From contig JBBELK010001102.1 in NCBI GenBank assembly GCA_037783545.1, forward strand, positions 682,001 through 746,000: a DNA stretch of 64,000 nt, given 5' to 3'. This DNA comes from Henricia sp. BOLD:AAB3569. Lineage: Eukaryota; Echinodermata; Asteroidea; Spinulosida; Echinasteridae. Shown here piece by piece: positions 34,066 to 45,504 of this stretch (positions within the stretch are counted from its first letter, which is position 1; the number at the start of each line of letters is the position of its first letter). The translations under genes and the position numbers were made by a program. A model generated the notes under the pieces. It ran no database searches. It saw nothing but the letters and a program-made list of their open reading frames with translations, and was not told the origin of the DNA.

Positions 34066-34925
34066 CCTCCCCGGCCCCCATCACCTCCCTAAGTTTAAAT
34101 GTTCACCACATGGTATTTAGACAAGTTACACGCCTAGCCTGCCATAACTCTAACATGCCACATCCATCCCAAACTATTTTTTTCAACAAAATTGCTGTCT
34201 TGTGTACCAACACAGCTAGTAGCTACATGCCAGCCAATTTGGTTTAAAAACCACATCACCCAATGGCGTATTCAAGTCCGGCAGTTTCTGCTCACGTACA
34301 TGCAAAATACACACTGCCAACATCAATCCAACCACCCACCGTACCCCCGCCCTCGCCCCCTTTTCATGTCAATGTCCTCGTAGACCTTTGTCTATTACAT
34401 GTATGTGTTATTTTTGCGTTGAGCCAATCCTCCACCAAAATGCTCACCCATGCAAATTTTAATCACAGATTATGGAGATGTGCTAGCGGTAGACACGAGT
34501 GACATAGGTGTTTCCACGGCAACGCTACATCTAACAGATAATTCTGAAGGTTATCTTTACACTTGAACGTGCAGCAAACTGTAGGTATAATAGCATGTCG
34601 TCAACTGCGGAACATAAGCCTCCCAAGACTTAAAGAGACAATCAAGGGACCTTCTCACCAACGTCTGCCTAAACAAAATCAAATCTGACGGCTGACGATG
34701 GTCCGGTCGTTGCCTATACATACAGACGTCATTTGTCCTACACTAGGGTGCATGAAAACATTCTCAGGTACATGTAAATTGGTTTTATACTCGGCAAGAT
34801 ATGTGACAGAGGGACTCCCCCCTACTACCCATATTATACATACTGTACATGTACTTCAACACACTCTTAATTAACCATAACCCCTTGATCCTATTGAAAA
34901 TCGTGTCCAAATCGGAGGAATAGAC
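34066..34925. other. No gene seen
   Basis: Unassigned, with a C-rich patch near 34.06-34.09 kb. No repeat partner recognised. Confidence 0.4.
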
Positions 34926-34929
34926 TAAA

Positions 34930-35070
34930 GTTTGACGTCAGATGCCATGGTAATTGGCTCTAAACAATCGCTGGTAATCTGCAAGGTCCATTGCTAAAGC
35001 GCAGAGAAACGTACAGTTCATCAATGGTTTTAGTGTAGATCCAGTAACCTTGGCAACACACAAAGGGGAC
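34930..35070 (+). repeat. Dispersed repeat E (TGACGTCAG..CCATGGTAA)
   Basis: About 130 bases align with 42280-42440 and 62860-62960 (CGCTGGTAATCTG, GTCCATTGCTAAAG.GCAG blocks). Confidence 0.6.
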
Positions 35071-35161
35071 GTTTTCACTTTATTATTTTAATTCTTCATA
35101 GGCCTACTAGTCTTGGAATAAGCAAAAGTAAATTAAATTAAATTAATTTCAAACATTTTTT

Positions 35162-35195
35162 AAAGATGTGCTCATTCATAGATGAGCACATCTTT
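35162..35195. repeat. Perfect 14-bp-arm palindrome beside TTAA
   Basis: AAAGATGTGCTCAT and ATGAGCACATCTTT enclose a 6-base loop; TTAA occurs on both sides. It could be the last remnant of a TTAA element. Confidence 0.65.
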
Positions 35196-35284
35196 TAAGT
35201 ACAAAATTCCTTTTTGCGAACACACCAACCTCCCCTAAGGCCTGAAAATAATTCTTTTAAAATTCCATGGATGTCCGAGACACA

Positions 35285-35400
35285 ATGGAACATATTGTGC
35301 TGCGATATGATTGGTATGCACGCAAAACGAGCAACTGCAAAAATGGAACACATTGTGCTGCGATATGATTGGTATGCACGCAAAACGAGCAACTGCAAAA
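35285..35400 (+). repeat. 58-bp tandem duplication
   Basis: Two adjacent units starting ATGGAACA (35285, 35343) differ at about one position, which suggests a recent duplication. The ORF at 35214-35513 reads through it in a changed frame and is not convincing. Confidence 0.8.
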
Positions 35401-35609
35401 ATGGCGGGAAATTCAAGAATAGGCTACTAGTCATATACGTTCTACTTCAGCTAAACAGGGGAAAGGGAGTACTAGACACGGATTCTACACTATTTAATTT
35501 TGTTAAGCTTTAAAAACTCACCCTGTCTTGAATGAGGAATAAAACTGCATGAGCACGTATGTACCACTGCAGGACCGAAGCGAAGCATTACTCCGGAGTT
35601 TCACCCATA

Positions 35610-35939
35610 CTACTCGGTAACAAGAAAAGGTTCACACCGGACAAAACCTTTGCTTCTGTATCCACGAGGCGAAGTCAATAACGTCCAGTTTGCACCGAGA
35701 AGTCTTCTCTTCGTCCTGCAGGATTTTAAAACTCCAATTCCCCGGTAAAACACCAGCCATTTGCGATGAATTTCGCGTAGTTTAGCTGCATCCGTGCGAC
35801 ACTGCCAACACCACTCCAAAAATACCAAAAGTACACTTTCGCCGGGTACCAGTATTGTACAAGACGCACTGCCTACGATGTACCGATTACCAGCGACAAA
35901 GCAGACGAAAATTCGGCTGTTGCTGAACATTGCACACAA
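35610..35939 (-). CDS. CpG-rich open frame, possible first exon
   Basis: A 109-codon frame in sequence noticeably richer in CpG than its surroundings, next to a GCGCGCGCGC tract at its upstream side. I recognise no domain. It could be a first exon of a - strand gene or a chance frame in a promoter-like island. Confidence 0.15.
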   Translation of the reverse strand: MCAMFSNSRIFVCFVAGNRYIVGSASCTILVPGESVLLVFLEWCWQCRTDAAKLREIHRKWLVFYRGIGVLKSCRTKRRLLGANWTLLTSPRGYRSKGFVRCEPFLVTE

Positions 35940-36867
35940 AGTAGCCTACTCCAAGCCAAAATTTGGAGCGCGCGCGCGATTTCTAGTATTGCATAACTTG
36001 CGGCTTTGGAATTTGGCTCGTTTTCAAACTACGTTCTTTTTGTACGGTTACTTAGGTCAGAGACATGGAGGAACATTTTTCTCCTCCAGGTCTCTGGTTG
36101 GGTGTATAGGCCTAAATACATGGCTGTAAGACAGAAACAAATAACACGAACATAACTTCTTTTCAAAGTCGTATAGCGTCATTCTAATGGAGACATGCAC
36201 GGGTCAAGCAGAAGACGTGTAATTATTTTGCTCCAGTGAATAACGGACTGGGGACAATCATTATTATAATCCTGCTTCTTTTTAACACAATCATTACTGA
36301 CAAAGGTTTTCTCTTTTAAACTTTGCATTCCCTTACAGACGTTTTCAAAACAAAATTCAGACAATCGTTTATACTAATCATTCACACGGAGCCAAACTGA
36401 CCAGAAATTTACCTTCACCACAGACACAATTTAGCACATCTAAAGCCATTTTTGTTACGAATTTCACGATTAGATAAGAATTGTTGAGACTCTATAGAAT
36501 GTCTCAGGTTATCTCAACATATCTTTTAAGCAGTAATCAGCTGGGCCGGGGTTGAGGACCCGGCGATAGCAGGTTGCATGTCTGTCAGCCCCGACCAATG
36601 CTCCACCGCCGCCATATCTTCATCAATATGAACACACTCGGTGCCCTCAACAACAACAAAAGATCCTGAAAAGCCATTGACCATGTTGCTGCGCTGCCAT
36701 ATCTTGAAACCGAATGCCCAAAGTTCCGGCGGGAAATTTGAATAGTAGGAAATCGTACGAAAAAAATTGTAGCAAATCGTACAGTGGGCGCCCAAAAGAT
36801 CGTAAAAAGTCTACGACATGCGATAACCTGCGAAGCACTACGAAATCGTAACTGTATCGTACCGCGG
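35940..36867. other. No gene seen
   Basis: A hairpin (CAGAGACATGGAGGA / TCCTCCAGGTCTCTG) lies at about 36057-36098. Segments near 36.73-36.86 kb (AAATCGTAC steps) are related to the MITE that follows. Confidence 0.4.
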
Positions 36868-37018
36868 GCCTCCCACTGTGCAATTTTTTCCACGAAATTC
36901 CAACGATTAGGTACGATTTGGTGAGATTACCAGAGACTGTCTATAGACTCTATACACAATCGTACCAAATCGTACCTAATCGTTAGAAATTCGTGGCAAA
37001 AATCGCACAGTGGGAGGC
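36868..37018. mobile_element. MITE with about 58-bp inverted termini
   Basis: GCCTCCCACTGTGC and the CGATTAGGTACGATTTGGT block are inverted at the right end (ACCAAATCGTACCTAATCG, GCACAGTGGGAGGC). Confidence 0.8.
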
Positions 37019-37321
37019 TGGAAGATGCTGGAAAATGTTATCGCAAAAGAAAACACTAAAATGCTCGGTTTCGTTGGCAATTTTAGCAAGCATCTTAAAT
37101 AACATTGCCCTCAAATATGCCATGGCCTCCGGCGCAAAGGGTCTATTCGGAAGCATTGTAGCAAGTTCGGGCGACTCTACAAAAGAATTTGAAGTTGTCA
37201 TCGAAAACGAGGGTCCGAGTGTTTTTTGTGATAACATTTGTGATTACGTTTGGCGTAATACAGTGGCCAGCATCTGAAACGAGGCTGCCAGTGCCAATTT
37301 GATTTTGTCAATAGTTATAAC

Positions 37322-37878
37322 TATACTCTCCAACAAAAGAAACTGTGCATGGTAAAAATTGCTGTATTTTTTCAAGAAGGTGGAAAATAAACACCAAATT
37401 CACAGACAATATTCTCTGACATTGTTAAAAAAAGGTTATGCACTCAAAACCTGCTCATGGCATAGTGCAGGACTTAGGCATGCCTGGGTGTTGATTTCAC
37501 AATAGGGGTCCTACAGGTTGTTATGTAACAGAATTCCATAAAGTTCAGGTCTCGTTAGCAAGCGGTATAAAAGGACTACCCAAAAGTCAATATTCTCTTT
37601 TATGCGCGTGTCATTGGCTCCATGAGGCGAAGATGCACAGCAGTGATTAATGCACAAGGGGGACACACTCGATACTGAATTTGTGACTTCAATATTGGCA
37701 AGTCAGTTTTCAGCAACCTCTGAGAACACGAAGAACACATTTTGTACATTTCAAGTTCGGTTAACCATTTGAAAGATTTCATGGACTTTCATTAACAGTT
37801 TATTCCAGCGAGTTATCTGCCATGGCTGAAAAATACAGCAATTTTTATCATGCACAGTTTCTTTTGTTGGAGAGTATA
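37322..37878 (+). mobile_element. Tc1/mariner-like relic with end of a transposase
   Basis: Inverted termini TATACTCTCCAACAAAAGAA and its complement (GGAGAGTATA at the right) flank 557 bases, with TA at the outer edges. A + frame ends MRRRCTAVINAQGGHTRY then stop (37622-37678), which resembles the C-terminal tail common in Tc1/mariner transposases. The DDE catalytic part is gone. Family assignment rests on the tail and TA. Confidence 0.55.
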
Positions 37879-39255
37879 TATCCGACTGGAATCCCTCGAA
37901 CGACGTGTAATTTCCGTTTTTCGAGGGACTCTAGTTGAAATCTTCTTGTCACTCGAACTTCGTTGGACACGGAGGCGGGGAATTTTGAGGGGGCGTTTGG
38001 TGATTTCCAAACAGAGCTGGCAAATTCTAATCGTCTTCAAAATGAAGCATCTTTTTGCATGAAGCCGTCTTTAGCATTCAGACAACACACCCACGCAGGT
38101 TTCTTAGAAACTACTCAAGAAGCTATAGCAAACAATCGTCTGCCCTGGCAGTCAACAAGATCTCAAATTCCTTTTTGGCCTTTTTATGCGACGTTTTTCA
38201 GGTGCTCGGCTCTTTTTCCCCCAGTTAAATTCATGTAATTGTCATTTTTACAAGTGCTAACGATCTGCTTATTTTTAGTAAAACACGTGTGACAAAAGAT
38301 CGAATATCTTGCCACGAAACAGAAAAACGACTATTGAATAAACACCATGCACAAAGAGTTAATTTCTGCACGTGCACACGGCAACGTGACTGAAGGCGAG
38401 CTAGAAGAAAACCGAAATCGGCATTTTAATGTCAAACACCTTTGGCATTTGCAAATTTCGAGAGAAATTTTAACCGCTGCATCTGACAATAAAATAGGAC
38501 CAATATGCAGCAAAACTTCAGACCAACCAGAAAACGGTTTTAAGAAATCGCCGACTCGTATAGTTAAGGTGTATATAGATTAGTGCTGGATGTTTGTTTT
38601 TTTCTCCTTTAAAGCGAACAAAAGCGAAACTCTTTAGCCAGTGGTGGATGTTTCCCGATCTGATCAATAAACTGATCATCGTTATCGTCTCCAGCCAGGA
38701 TTTTGGTTTATTAGACAGTCCACAAAGCTGACTATAGACCCTATCGAATAGCCGCCATTTCGTGGGGCACCTTTTGTTACTTAAACCGTTCAACAATGGA
38801 AGCACACTATGTGCCATGTATGTCCTCAAGGAACAAATAAACTGCCCCACGAATATAGTCATAGTAATATGTAAGTCTCATATAAAGCTATTATGTTCAA
38901 ACTACATCGTTCACTGACATTAAACTATTTTTTTTACGTCTCCCACGCAAGCCAACTGTTCTCCCATCTGCAAGATTTTCCTCCATCACATTAATCGCAG
39001 ACCATTAAACGATGTTTTAGATCCGAACTTGCCAGTTTAAAAGGGTCTAAATCGCCATTTGGCGCCATTCGTTCAAGAAAAAAAAAATCTTTGCACGGAA
39101 TAACGAGTCTGTATTTACGGTTTGTCAGCAAGTGCTTTTTCACAAAAAAGCTGCTAAATTCCATGCAAATTGAGGGCGCTGTTCATAAATGATCATGGAG
39201 AAAACCCATACACACACAAATTGCCAAAATATGGATCGCTAAATCTGGGTTTTGG
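37879..39255. other. No gene seen
   Basis: Frames at 37963-38238 and 38347-38583 (91 and 78 codons, +) and 38518-38862 (114 codons, -) have no recognisable domain. No repeats recognised apart from scattered short similarities. Confidence 0.4.
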
Positions 39256-39259
39256 TGAA

Positions 39260-40420
39260 AAATATTAACATTCGCTTAGCGATAGTTTTACTTCGAGAAA
39301 TATTCCTTTTAAGTGTATGCCCTTGCTTGGTATATTGGCGTAACCATTCGGAAATCGAACCGCTTCCTAATTGGAAGTGAAGTACCTACATGTAGTGTCA
39401 CTTCTCAAACAATTTCCATCCAATTACATCCGAATTGCCTGATTCGTGTGCTGCGGCTACAATGTCTATACATGCACCAATGTTTCGGCTTTTGAACATC
39501 CGTCAGGCGGTATAATAAGTTCATGGCATGCAGAGCATGGACTGTGGCAAGTATTTTGCAAATGAAATATGCACTCGGGCTTTCGTTCGCTGGCTTGCGT
39601 CATTGCCATATGCTGGTGAGGTGGTACAGAATTAGGTATAGCCGTTTCTTCCTCCATGGTATAGCTTACTAGTGTAATGTGCGGCACGAAGGGAAGAACG
39701 ATGTTTTAGATTTAACGTAAGTTTCATTGTAAAGAGTAGTGGCAAAGTCATGTTCGTGGGCAAATTGGCTCCAGTACAATGATTATACCAAGTAATTCCA
39801 ATGGTGATTATGGACTATCAAATACTGTCACAGTGTTCATTCGTTTACTCTGTTGCGCTCCCATGCAAAATTAGGGGAATGAATTCGAATGGAAAACCTG
39901 AGGAAGTATACAACTGTGCTTCATAGCTCAGCTGGTGGAGCATCTGCCTAATTTGTCAGACGTCTTGGGGGAGAGGGGGACATGAGTAGGCCCTATACCA
40001 CTGTGCCTCATAGCTCTGCTGGTACAGCATCTGACAAGTGTGTCAGAGGTCTTGGGAAAAAACTGAGGGAGTATACCACTGTACCTCATAGCTCAGCTGG
40101 TGGGGCATCTGCCCAGTGTCAGAGGTCTTGGGGAAAACCTGAGGGAGTATACCTCTGTGCCTCATAGCTCAGCTGGTGGCGCATCTGCCCAGTGTCAGAG
40201 GTCTTGGGGGGAAACCTGAGGGAGTATACCACTGTGCCTCATAGCTCAGCTGGTTGGGCCTCTGCCCGGTGTGTCAGAGGTCTTGGGAAAAACCTGAGGG
40301 AGTATACCACTGTGTCCCATAGCTCAGCTGGTTGGGCCTCTGCCCGGTGTGTCAGAGGTCTTGGGGGGAAACCCGAGGGAGTATACCACTGTGCCTCATA
40401 GCTCAGCTACAGGTCTCCCT
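39260..40420 (+). mobile_element. Composite repeat with tRNA-like array, copy 2
   Basis: The leader (39260-39900) aligns with copy 1 at 19540-20125 with a few small insertions. The array (39905-40420) has about seven units with the CATAGCTCAGCTGGT motif. The final unit has lost its A-box 3' half and its B box is degenerate. Frames of 60-69 codons here are array translations. Confidence 0.75.
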
Positions 40421-41049
40421 TTCAAATTTCCATCGAGGACCGTATGATCTTTCTCTCATCCTATATTTTGTTAAATACGGAACGGTATTGATCAAAATGA
40501 TGGTACATGTACAACAGAAAATACATTTCTGACAAATTAACTGATCATTGAGGCTCTCAGTTGCAACAGAAAAGGGTACAAAATATTTGGTCTTTAGAGT
40601 TAACGCAGAGCTTTTGCTTTTGTGGGAGTGCCTCCAAAAATTACCGTTAGAGGAATTATTGAATAGTGTAATGTACTCGCAATGCTTTGTGTGCCCCAAA
40701 TTTGAAAGACGTGTTGGAAATTGTTGGTTTGACTAATCCGACGAATGAAAACTGCGGCGTATCTCCAGGGTGTTTACGGACGTCACAATAGATATACACC
40801 GCAGTAACAATGGAATAACCACAAGAGGGCGGGCTCACTAAATGTTGCTCGGATTACACTATAGAGCCACGCGGAGCATGCAACGCACGTGGCTGCCAGC
40901 AAAAAAAGCACGTGCTCTATTGTTGTTTCCCGTTCTGGAGGACAAGCAATAGTGACCTCGGGTCTAGTGAATACGCTCTATATAGCCTCCAATGTGTTTA
41001 CTTACCACATAATCACAGAAGTGTTTCGACAGTTTGCAGGGTGTCACGT
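40421..41049. other. No gene seen
   Basis: Unassigned. Frames of about 60-98 codons overlap on both strands without domains. Confidence 0.4.
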
Positions 41050-41057
41050 GTCGCCAG

Positions 41058-41082
41058 CAGCGGCGTAGCTACGGGGAGGGGG

Positions 41083-41115
<33 letters not shown>

Positions 41116-41487
41116 CGTGTTTGTTTTTTTGAAAACGATATACATGTATACCTACCTGAAACTGACTTGATGTCTGCTGAGAGTGCTGTATGCCCTGATT
41201 ATACATGCACGTGGTGGAACGGGAAGAGAACTCCCAGACAACCCTCTCCCACTCCACCCTCACCCCTCTCCCACTCCACCCTCACCCCTCTCCCACTCCA
41301 CCCACCCCTCCCGCTGAGCGACGTTGGCATGGCCGGGCAAAATTCTCGATAGGCCACTGGGCACAACCCCCCCCCCCCCCCCCCACCCCCCCCACCCCCA
41401 CCCCCTGTGTTCCCCCAGCCCCCTTCCCTCTCCCCATCCCTCCCCTCGCCCCCTCCCCCAGCGAAAAAAAACCTAGCTACGCCGCTG
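41058..41487. mobile_element. hAT-like element with G-run and C-run
   Basis: Termini CAGCGGCGTAGCTA and TAGCTACGCCGCTG are flanked by GTCGCCAG (41050-41057) and GTCGTCAG (41488-41495), an 8-bp duplication with one mismatch. Inside are a G run (about 41085-41115), a 22-bp unit repeated about three times (TCTCCCACTCCACCCTCACC) and a C run (about 41368-41402). Frames of 64-146 codons here are low-complexity artefacts. Confidence 0.8.
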
Positions 41488-41495
41488 GTCGTCAG

Positions 41496-42279
41496 GCCTA
41501 CTGCATTGTATTCTTTTTTTTTTTTTAAACAACTTTCATATCTAAACAAGAGTTAATTCTGCACGGCAACATAACCTTTTGGCAAAACAAAACTTTCATT
41601 TTATTTGGTAACACTGCACTTTGCCTGTTGACGTAATACACACGCGCAAACTGTTTTGCAAGTGCACTTATCCTTAATTATAAACAGCGTGCGCCATTAG
41701 AGGGGCTAATACAAAAGCCAAAGATGATCCTTTTCGTTTTCACTTCTTGGTTACCATGGTAATGCAGTGATTATTGTCTCGAAGACTGACGCAAGTTGTC
41801 TTCTTGAAATAAATCTCCATGATGGATTGCTCTTTATGTCACATGTTTTTGTATAAGAAAGATTACATGATTGGAAAACTTTTAAAAACAGGAACAACAG
41901 CATTACATAACTAAAGAATAATTAAGATAAACTGCCTTGTAGAAGTTTCGGCCACACAGTTGCAGTAATACTTCAGAAAATTTGTTCCGCAAACAATTTT
42001 TGTTTTTTTTTAAAAGCACCTTCAGTTTGCAATTTCTCCCACAAAGGTACCATCTTACGTGAAAAAAAAAATCATGTAGTGTTTGTTACTCAGCACTTTT
42101 ATCAGCACTTTTATCAGCACTTTTTTCGGGTTTTTCTTGTCAACTCGTGACGTTAAATTTTTGGTCACTGCAAATGATGTATGTATTGAGGGTTTAAGCT
42201 CTGAAAAAACTATAACACTTGGCTCAAAATATTGCCCTTACAAATGTGTTCTTATGGGGTACGAAAAGGGCGTGGTGGT
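41496..42279. other. Spacer with a family B MITE
   Basis: 41863-42196 is a reversed family B copy (GATTACATGATTGGAAAAC start, GGTCACTGCAAATGATGTA end) without clean TTAA borders; it contains a short ATCAGCACTTTT triplication. No gene seen in the rest. Confidence 0.6.
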
Positions 42280-42440
42280 AAACAAAGGAACGAATAGACT
42301 ACTAATGTATGACGTCAGCTGCCAGGGTAACTGGGTCTAACATTCGCTGGTGATCTGAAACGTCCATTGATAAAGTGCAGTATAACACTTCACTGGTTTT
42401 AGAGTGTAGACCTGGTAACCTTGGTAACACATCACCAAAC
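42280..42440 (+). repeat. Dispersed repeat E, second copy
   Basis: Aligns with 34930-35070 (TGACGTCAGCTGCCA, CGCTGGTGATCTGAAA and GACCTGGTAACCTTGG blocks). Confidence 0.6.
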
Positions 42441-42639
42441 GTGTTCCCTTTATAACTCCATTTGACCCAGCAAGGTCTATTGGAACAAAGGGTAAACAAA
42501 AGAGAGAAATGAGATACCCCATGAGGTGTCATCCGATAAAGAATGTACGCACAAGACTATGCGAAGTGATCTAGCCGGCTACCATTGACTTGTGTGAATT
42601 GTTAAGTTGTAGCTACGGTAATTCATTTGGGTGGCGTGA

Positions 42640-44325
42640 GGCACAGCAGTATACACCTACCTCCAGGTTCCCCTGACACACTGGTAAGATGCTCTATATA
42701 TACCAGCTGAGCTCCGAGACACGGTGGTATATCCCTCAGGTTCCCCCCCAAGACCTCTGACACACTGGGCATATGCTCTACCAGCTGCATATGTAGCACG
42801 ATATTTTGCAGAGGGTATCCCCTACCATTGTTCCCCCATTGTGTCTCAAACATCCAAGGAATTTCCAAGGAATTCCTTTCAGTTTTTAGGGGGAGGGTGG
42901 GGAGGTGGTTGGGGGTTGGTGCGTTAACAAGAGGGACGAGTGTGTTTAGGTATATATAGGGACGTTAAGGGGGAGTCCCTTTGCCACATACCGTGCTGGG
43001 TATAACCAGGTGAGTTATGAGTCACAGCAGTATACACCCCCAGGTTTTCCCAAGACATCTGACACCAGGCAGATGCACTAGCAGCCGAGCTATGAGACAC
43101 ATTGGTATATCCCTCAGGTTTTCCCTAAGACCTCTGACACACTGATCAGATGCTCTACCAGTTGAGCTATGAGGCACAGCAGTATACTTCCTCAGGTTTC
43201 CCCCAAGACCTCCGACACACCAGGCAGATGCTCGATCAGCCGAGCTATGAGACAGTGGTATACCCGCGCCCCTCAAGTTTTCCTCCAAGACCTCTGACAC
43301 ATCGGGCAGATGCTCTACCAGATAAGCTATGAGGCACAGCGGTACACCCTCAGGTCCCCCCCCCCCCCCAAGACCCTTGACACTCTGGGCAGATGCTCTA
43401 CCAGTTGAGCTATGAGACACAGCAGTATACTTCCTCAGGTTTTCCCCAAGACCTATGACACACTGGTCAGATGCTGTACCAGTTGAGCTATGAGGCACAG
43501 TGGTATACACCCTCAAGTTTTCCCCATGACCTCTGACACACCGGGCAGATGCTCTACCAGCTGAGCTATGAGGCACAGCGGTATATACCCTCATGTTTCC
43601 CCCAAGACCTCCGACACACCAGGCAGATGTTCTAGCAGTTGAGCTACGAGACACAGTGGTATACTCCCTCAGGTTTTCCCAAAGACCTCTGACACACTGG
43701 TCAGATGCTCCACCAGCTGAGCTATGAGGCACAGTTGTATACTCCCTTGAATGGGAGCGCAACAGAGTAAAATAATGAACACTGACAGTATTTGATATAT
43801 AGTCCATAATAACCATTGGAATTACTTGGTATAATCATTGTACTGGAGCCGTATCGGCCAATTTGCCCACGAACATGATTTTGCCACTTTAGTACTCTTT
43901 ACAATGAAACTTACGTTAAATCTAAAACATCGTTCTTCCCTTCATGCCGCACATTACACTAGTAGGCTATACCTACTCTTATTCTGTACCACCTCACCAG
44001 CATTTGGCAATGACACAAGCCAGCGAACGAAAGGCCAAGTGCATATGTTCATTTGCAAAATACTTGCCACAGTCCATGAACTTATTATACCGCCTGACGG
44101 CCGGATGTTCAAAAGCCGAAACATTGGTGCATGTATAGACATTGTAGCCGCGGCACGTGAATCAGGCAATTCGGAAGTAATTGGATGGAAATCGTTCGAT
44201 AAATGACACTACATGTAGGTACTTAACACTTCCAATCAGGAAGCGGTTCGATTTCCGAATGGTTACGCCAATATACCAAGCAAACTATCACTAAGCGAAT
44301 GTTAATATTTTTTATCCAACAGCGA
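42640..44325 (-). mobile_element. Composite repeat with tRNA-like array, copy 3 (inverted)
   Basis: Reverse orientation of copies 1 and 2: array at 42640-43745, leader at 43746-44325. The array is the longest, with about 10-12 units of about 80 bp. The 264-codon - frame at 43022-43816 is only the array read through (repeating VPHSSAGRAS-like units) and is not a protein gene. Confidence 0.75.
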
Positions 44326-44352
44326 AAAAAAATCGCCATTTACCCTGTTATA

Positions 44353-44560
44353 CAGGGTGTCCATAAAAAAGGAAACCCATCTTTAAATGCAAATTATCAA
44401 AAATCTGTGCAATATTTTAAAAAGAGGTGTATTGTAGAGAAAGTCCAGACTGTCCTCCGTCCAATGGTACCAGGGTCATTATGTAACTGTCATGCATGAC
44501 TGAGCAAACATGGCCATTATGAAAGGTGGTGAATTCATCACTGTGACAAGTTATTTTCCC
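44353..44560 (+). mobile_element. Single arm of the CAGGGTGTCCAT element
   Basis: About 200 bases match the left arm at 18937-19165. As in copy 1, it lies next to the outer end of the composite leader. Confidence 0.65.
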
Positions 44561-45254
44561 GTGTGGTAATGGATGTGTGGGCATCTTAAACCTTCTTTTG
44601 CTGTTTGATGGTAGGGCCTGCATCATTGTGTAATTGGTTGGGCGGTAACTACATTATGTAAGTTTGTTTTGTAAATTAATAAAGTACATGTAATTTGACA
44701 TATTTAAAAAAATAGTGAGTGAGTGAGTTTTGGGTTTAGCGCCGTGCCGGCATCAGTGGCCATATTCAAGGCGGGAATGTGTAAATATATAAAACAATAG
44801 GTAGTAATCAACAATAATCATTTGAATTGTGGAGTAAGTAAAAACTTAGAGTCAGAAGAAACAATTATCACGTTGGAAAAGAAAAAGAGACATTTCAAAA
44901 GGATTGAAGAACCATTGTATAGAAGTATTACGGTAGACTGATTCTGGGCAGTTTTCCAGGAGAATCCCATGGTAGGCAGGCTATGGAGGATCCCCCAGAC
45001 ACATGGCACCCTGTCTAAATGGGTCCCGCAAGGCCTGCCGTTTCCCTTGCAGTTTAAGGGCCCGGGCCCCGCCGGTATTTTTACAGGTCCGCTAACCTCC
45101 GGGTGATGAGGGGACAATGGCACCGAGTGTCTGGTCAATCCTCCACGACCCGTCCTCCAGGATTAATAGGGCTCCCTGTTTAACTGCCCAGTTAATTAAA
45201 ATATATGAATTGTGCGAATAATGTATTATGTCTGGATTTACTTTGTGAAACTCA

Positions 45255-45455
45255 TCCCAAGGGCAGAGCAACATCTTGTCTCACCAGAGTGAGCAAACCC
45301 TGGGGATGAGTCTCAAACCATACAAAGACGACTTTGTATGGTAAAAGAAAGTGAATAAACTATGTTTGTATGTAATTTGGGAAGCTCATCCCAAGGGCAG
45401 AATAACACCTTGTCTCACCAGGGTGAGCAAACCCCGGGATGAGCCCCAAACTGGA
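45255..45455 (-). repeat. Direct repeat in the LINE 3' region
   Basis: A block of about 65 bp (ACTCATCCCAAGGGCAGA, CTTGTCTCACCAG, GTGAGCAAACCC) occurs twice, about 136 bp apart, just past the ORF2 stop. Confidence 0.7.
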
Positions 45456-45504
45456 AGAAATGTTTGTTATATGTAAGAATAATGAAAATATATAAATGGT
45501 TAAT

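Noticed and set aside
40912-41549. Frames of 64-146 codons rich in Gly or Pro
   Set aside because: They translate the poly-G, poly-C and 22-bp repeats of a transposon.
20130-43745. CRISPR-like regular repeats
   Set aside because: Units are diverged, spacers are as similar as the repeats, and the motif is a tRNA A box in animal DNA.
43022-43816. 264-codon - strand open frame
   Set aside because: It is the tRNA-like tandem array read as protein; repeating VPHSSAGRAS-type units reflect the DNA repeat. The same pattern appears in copy 2 on the + strand.
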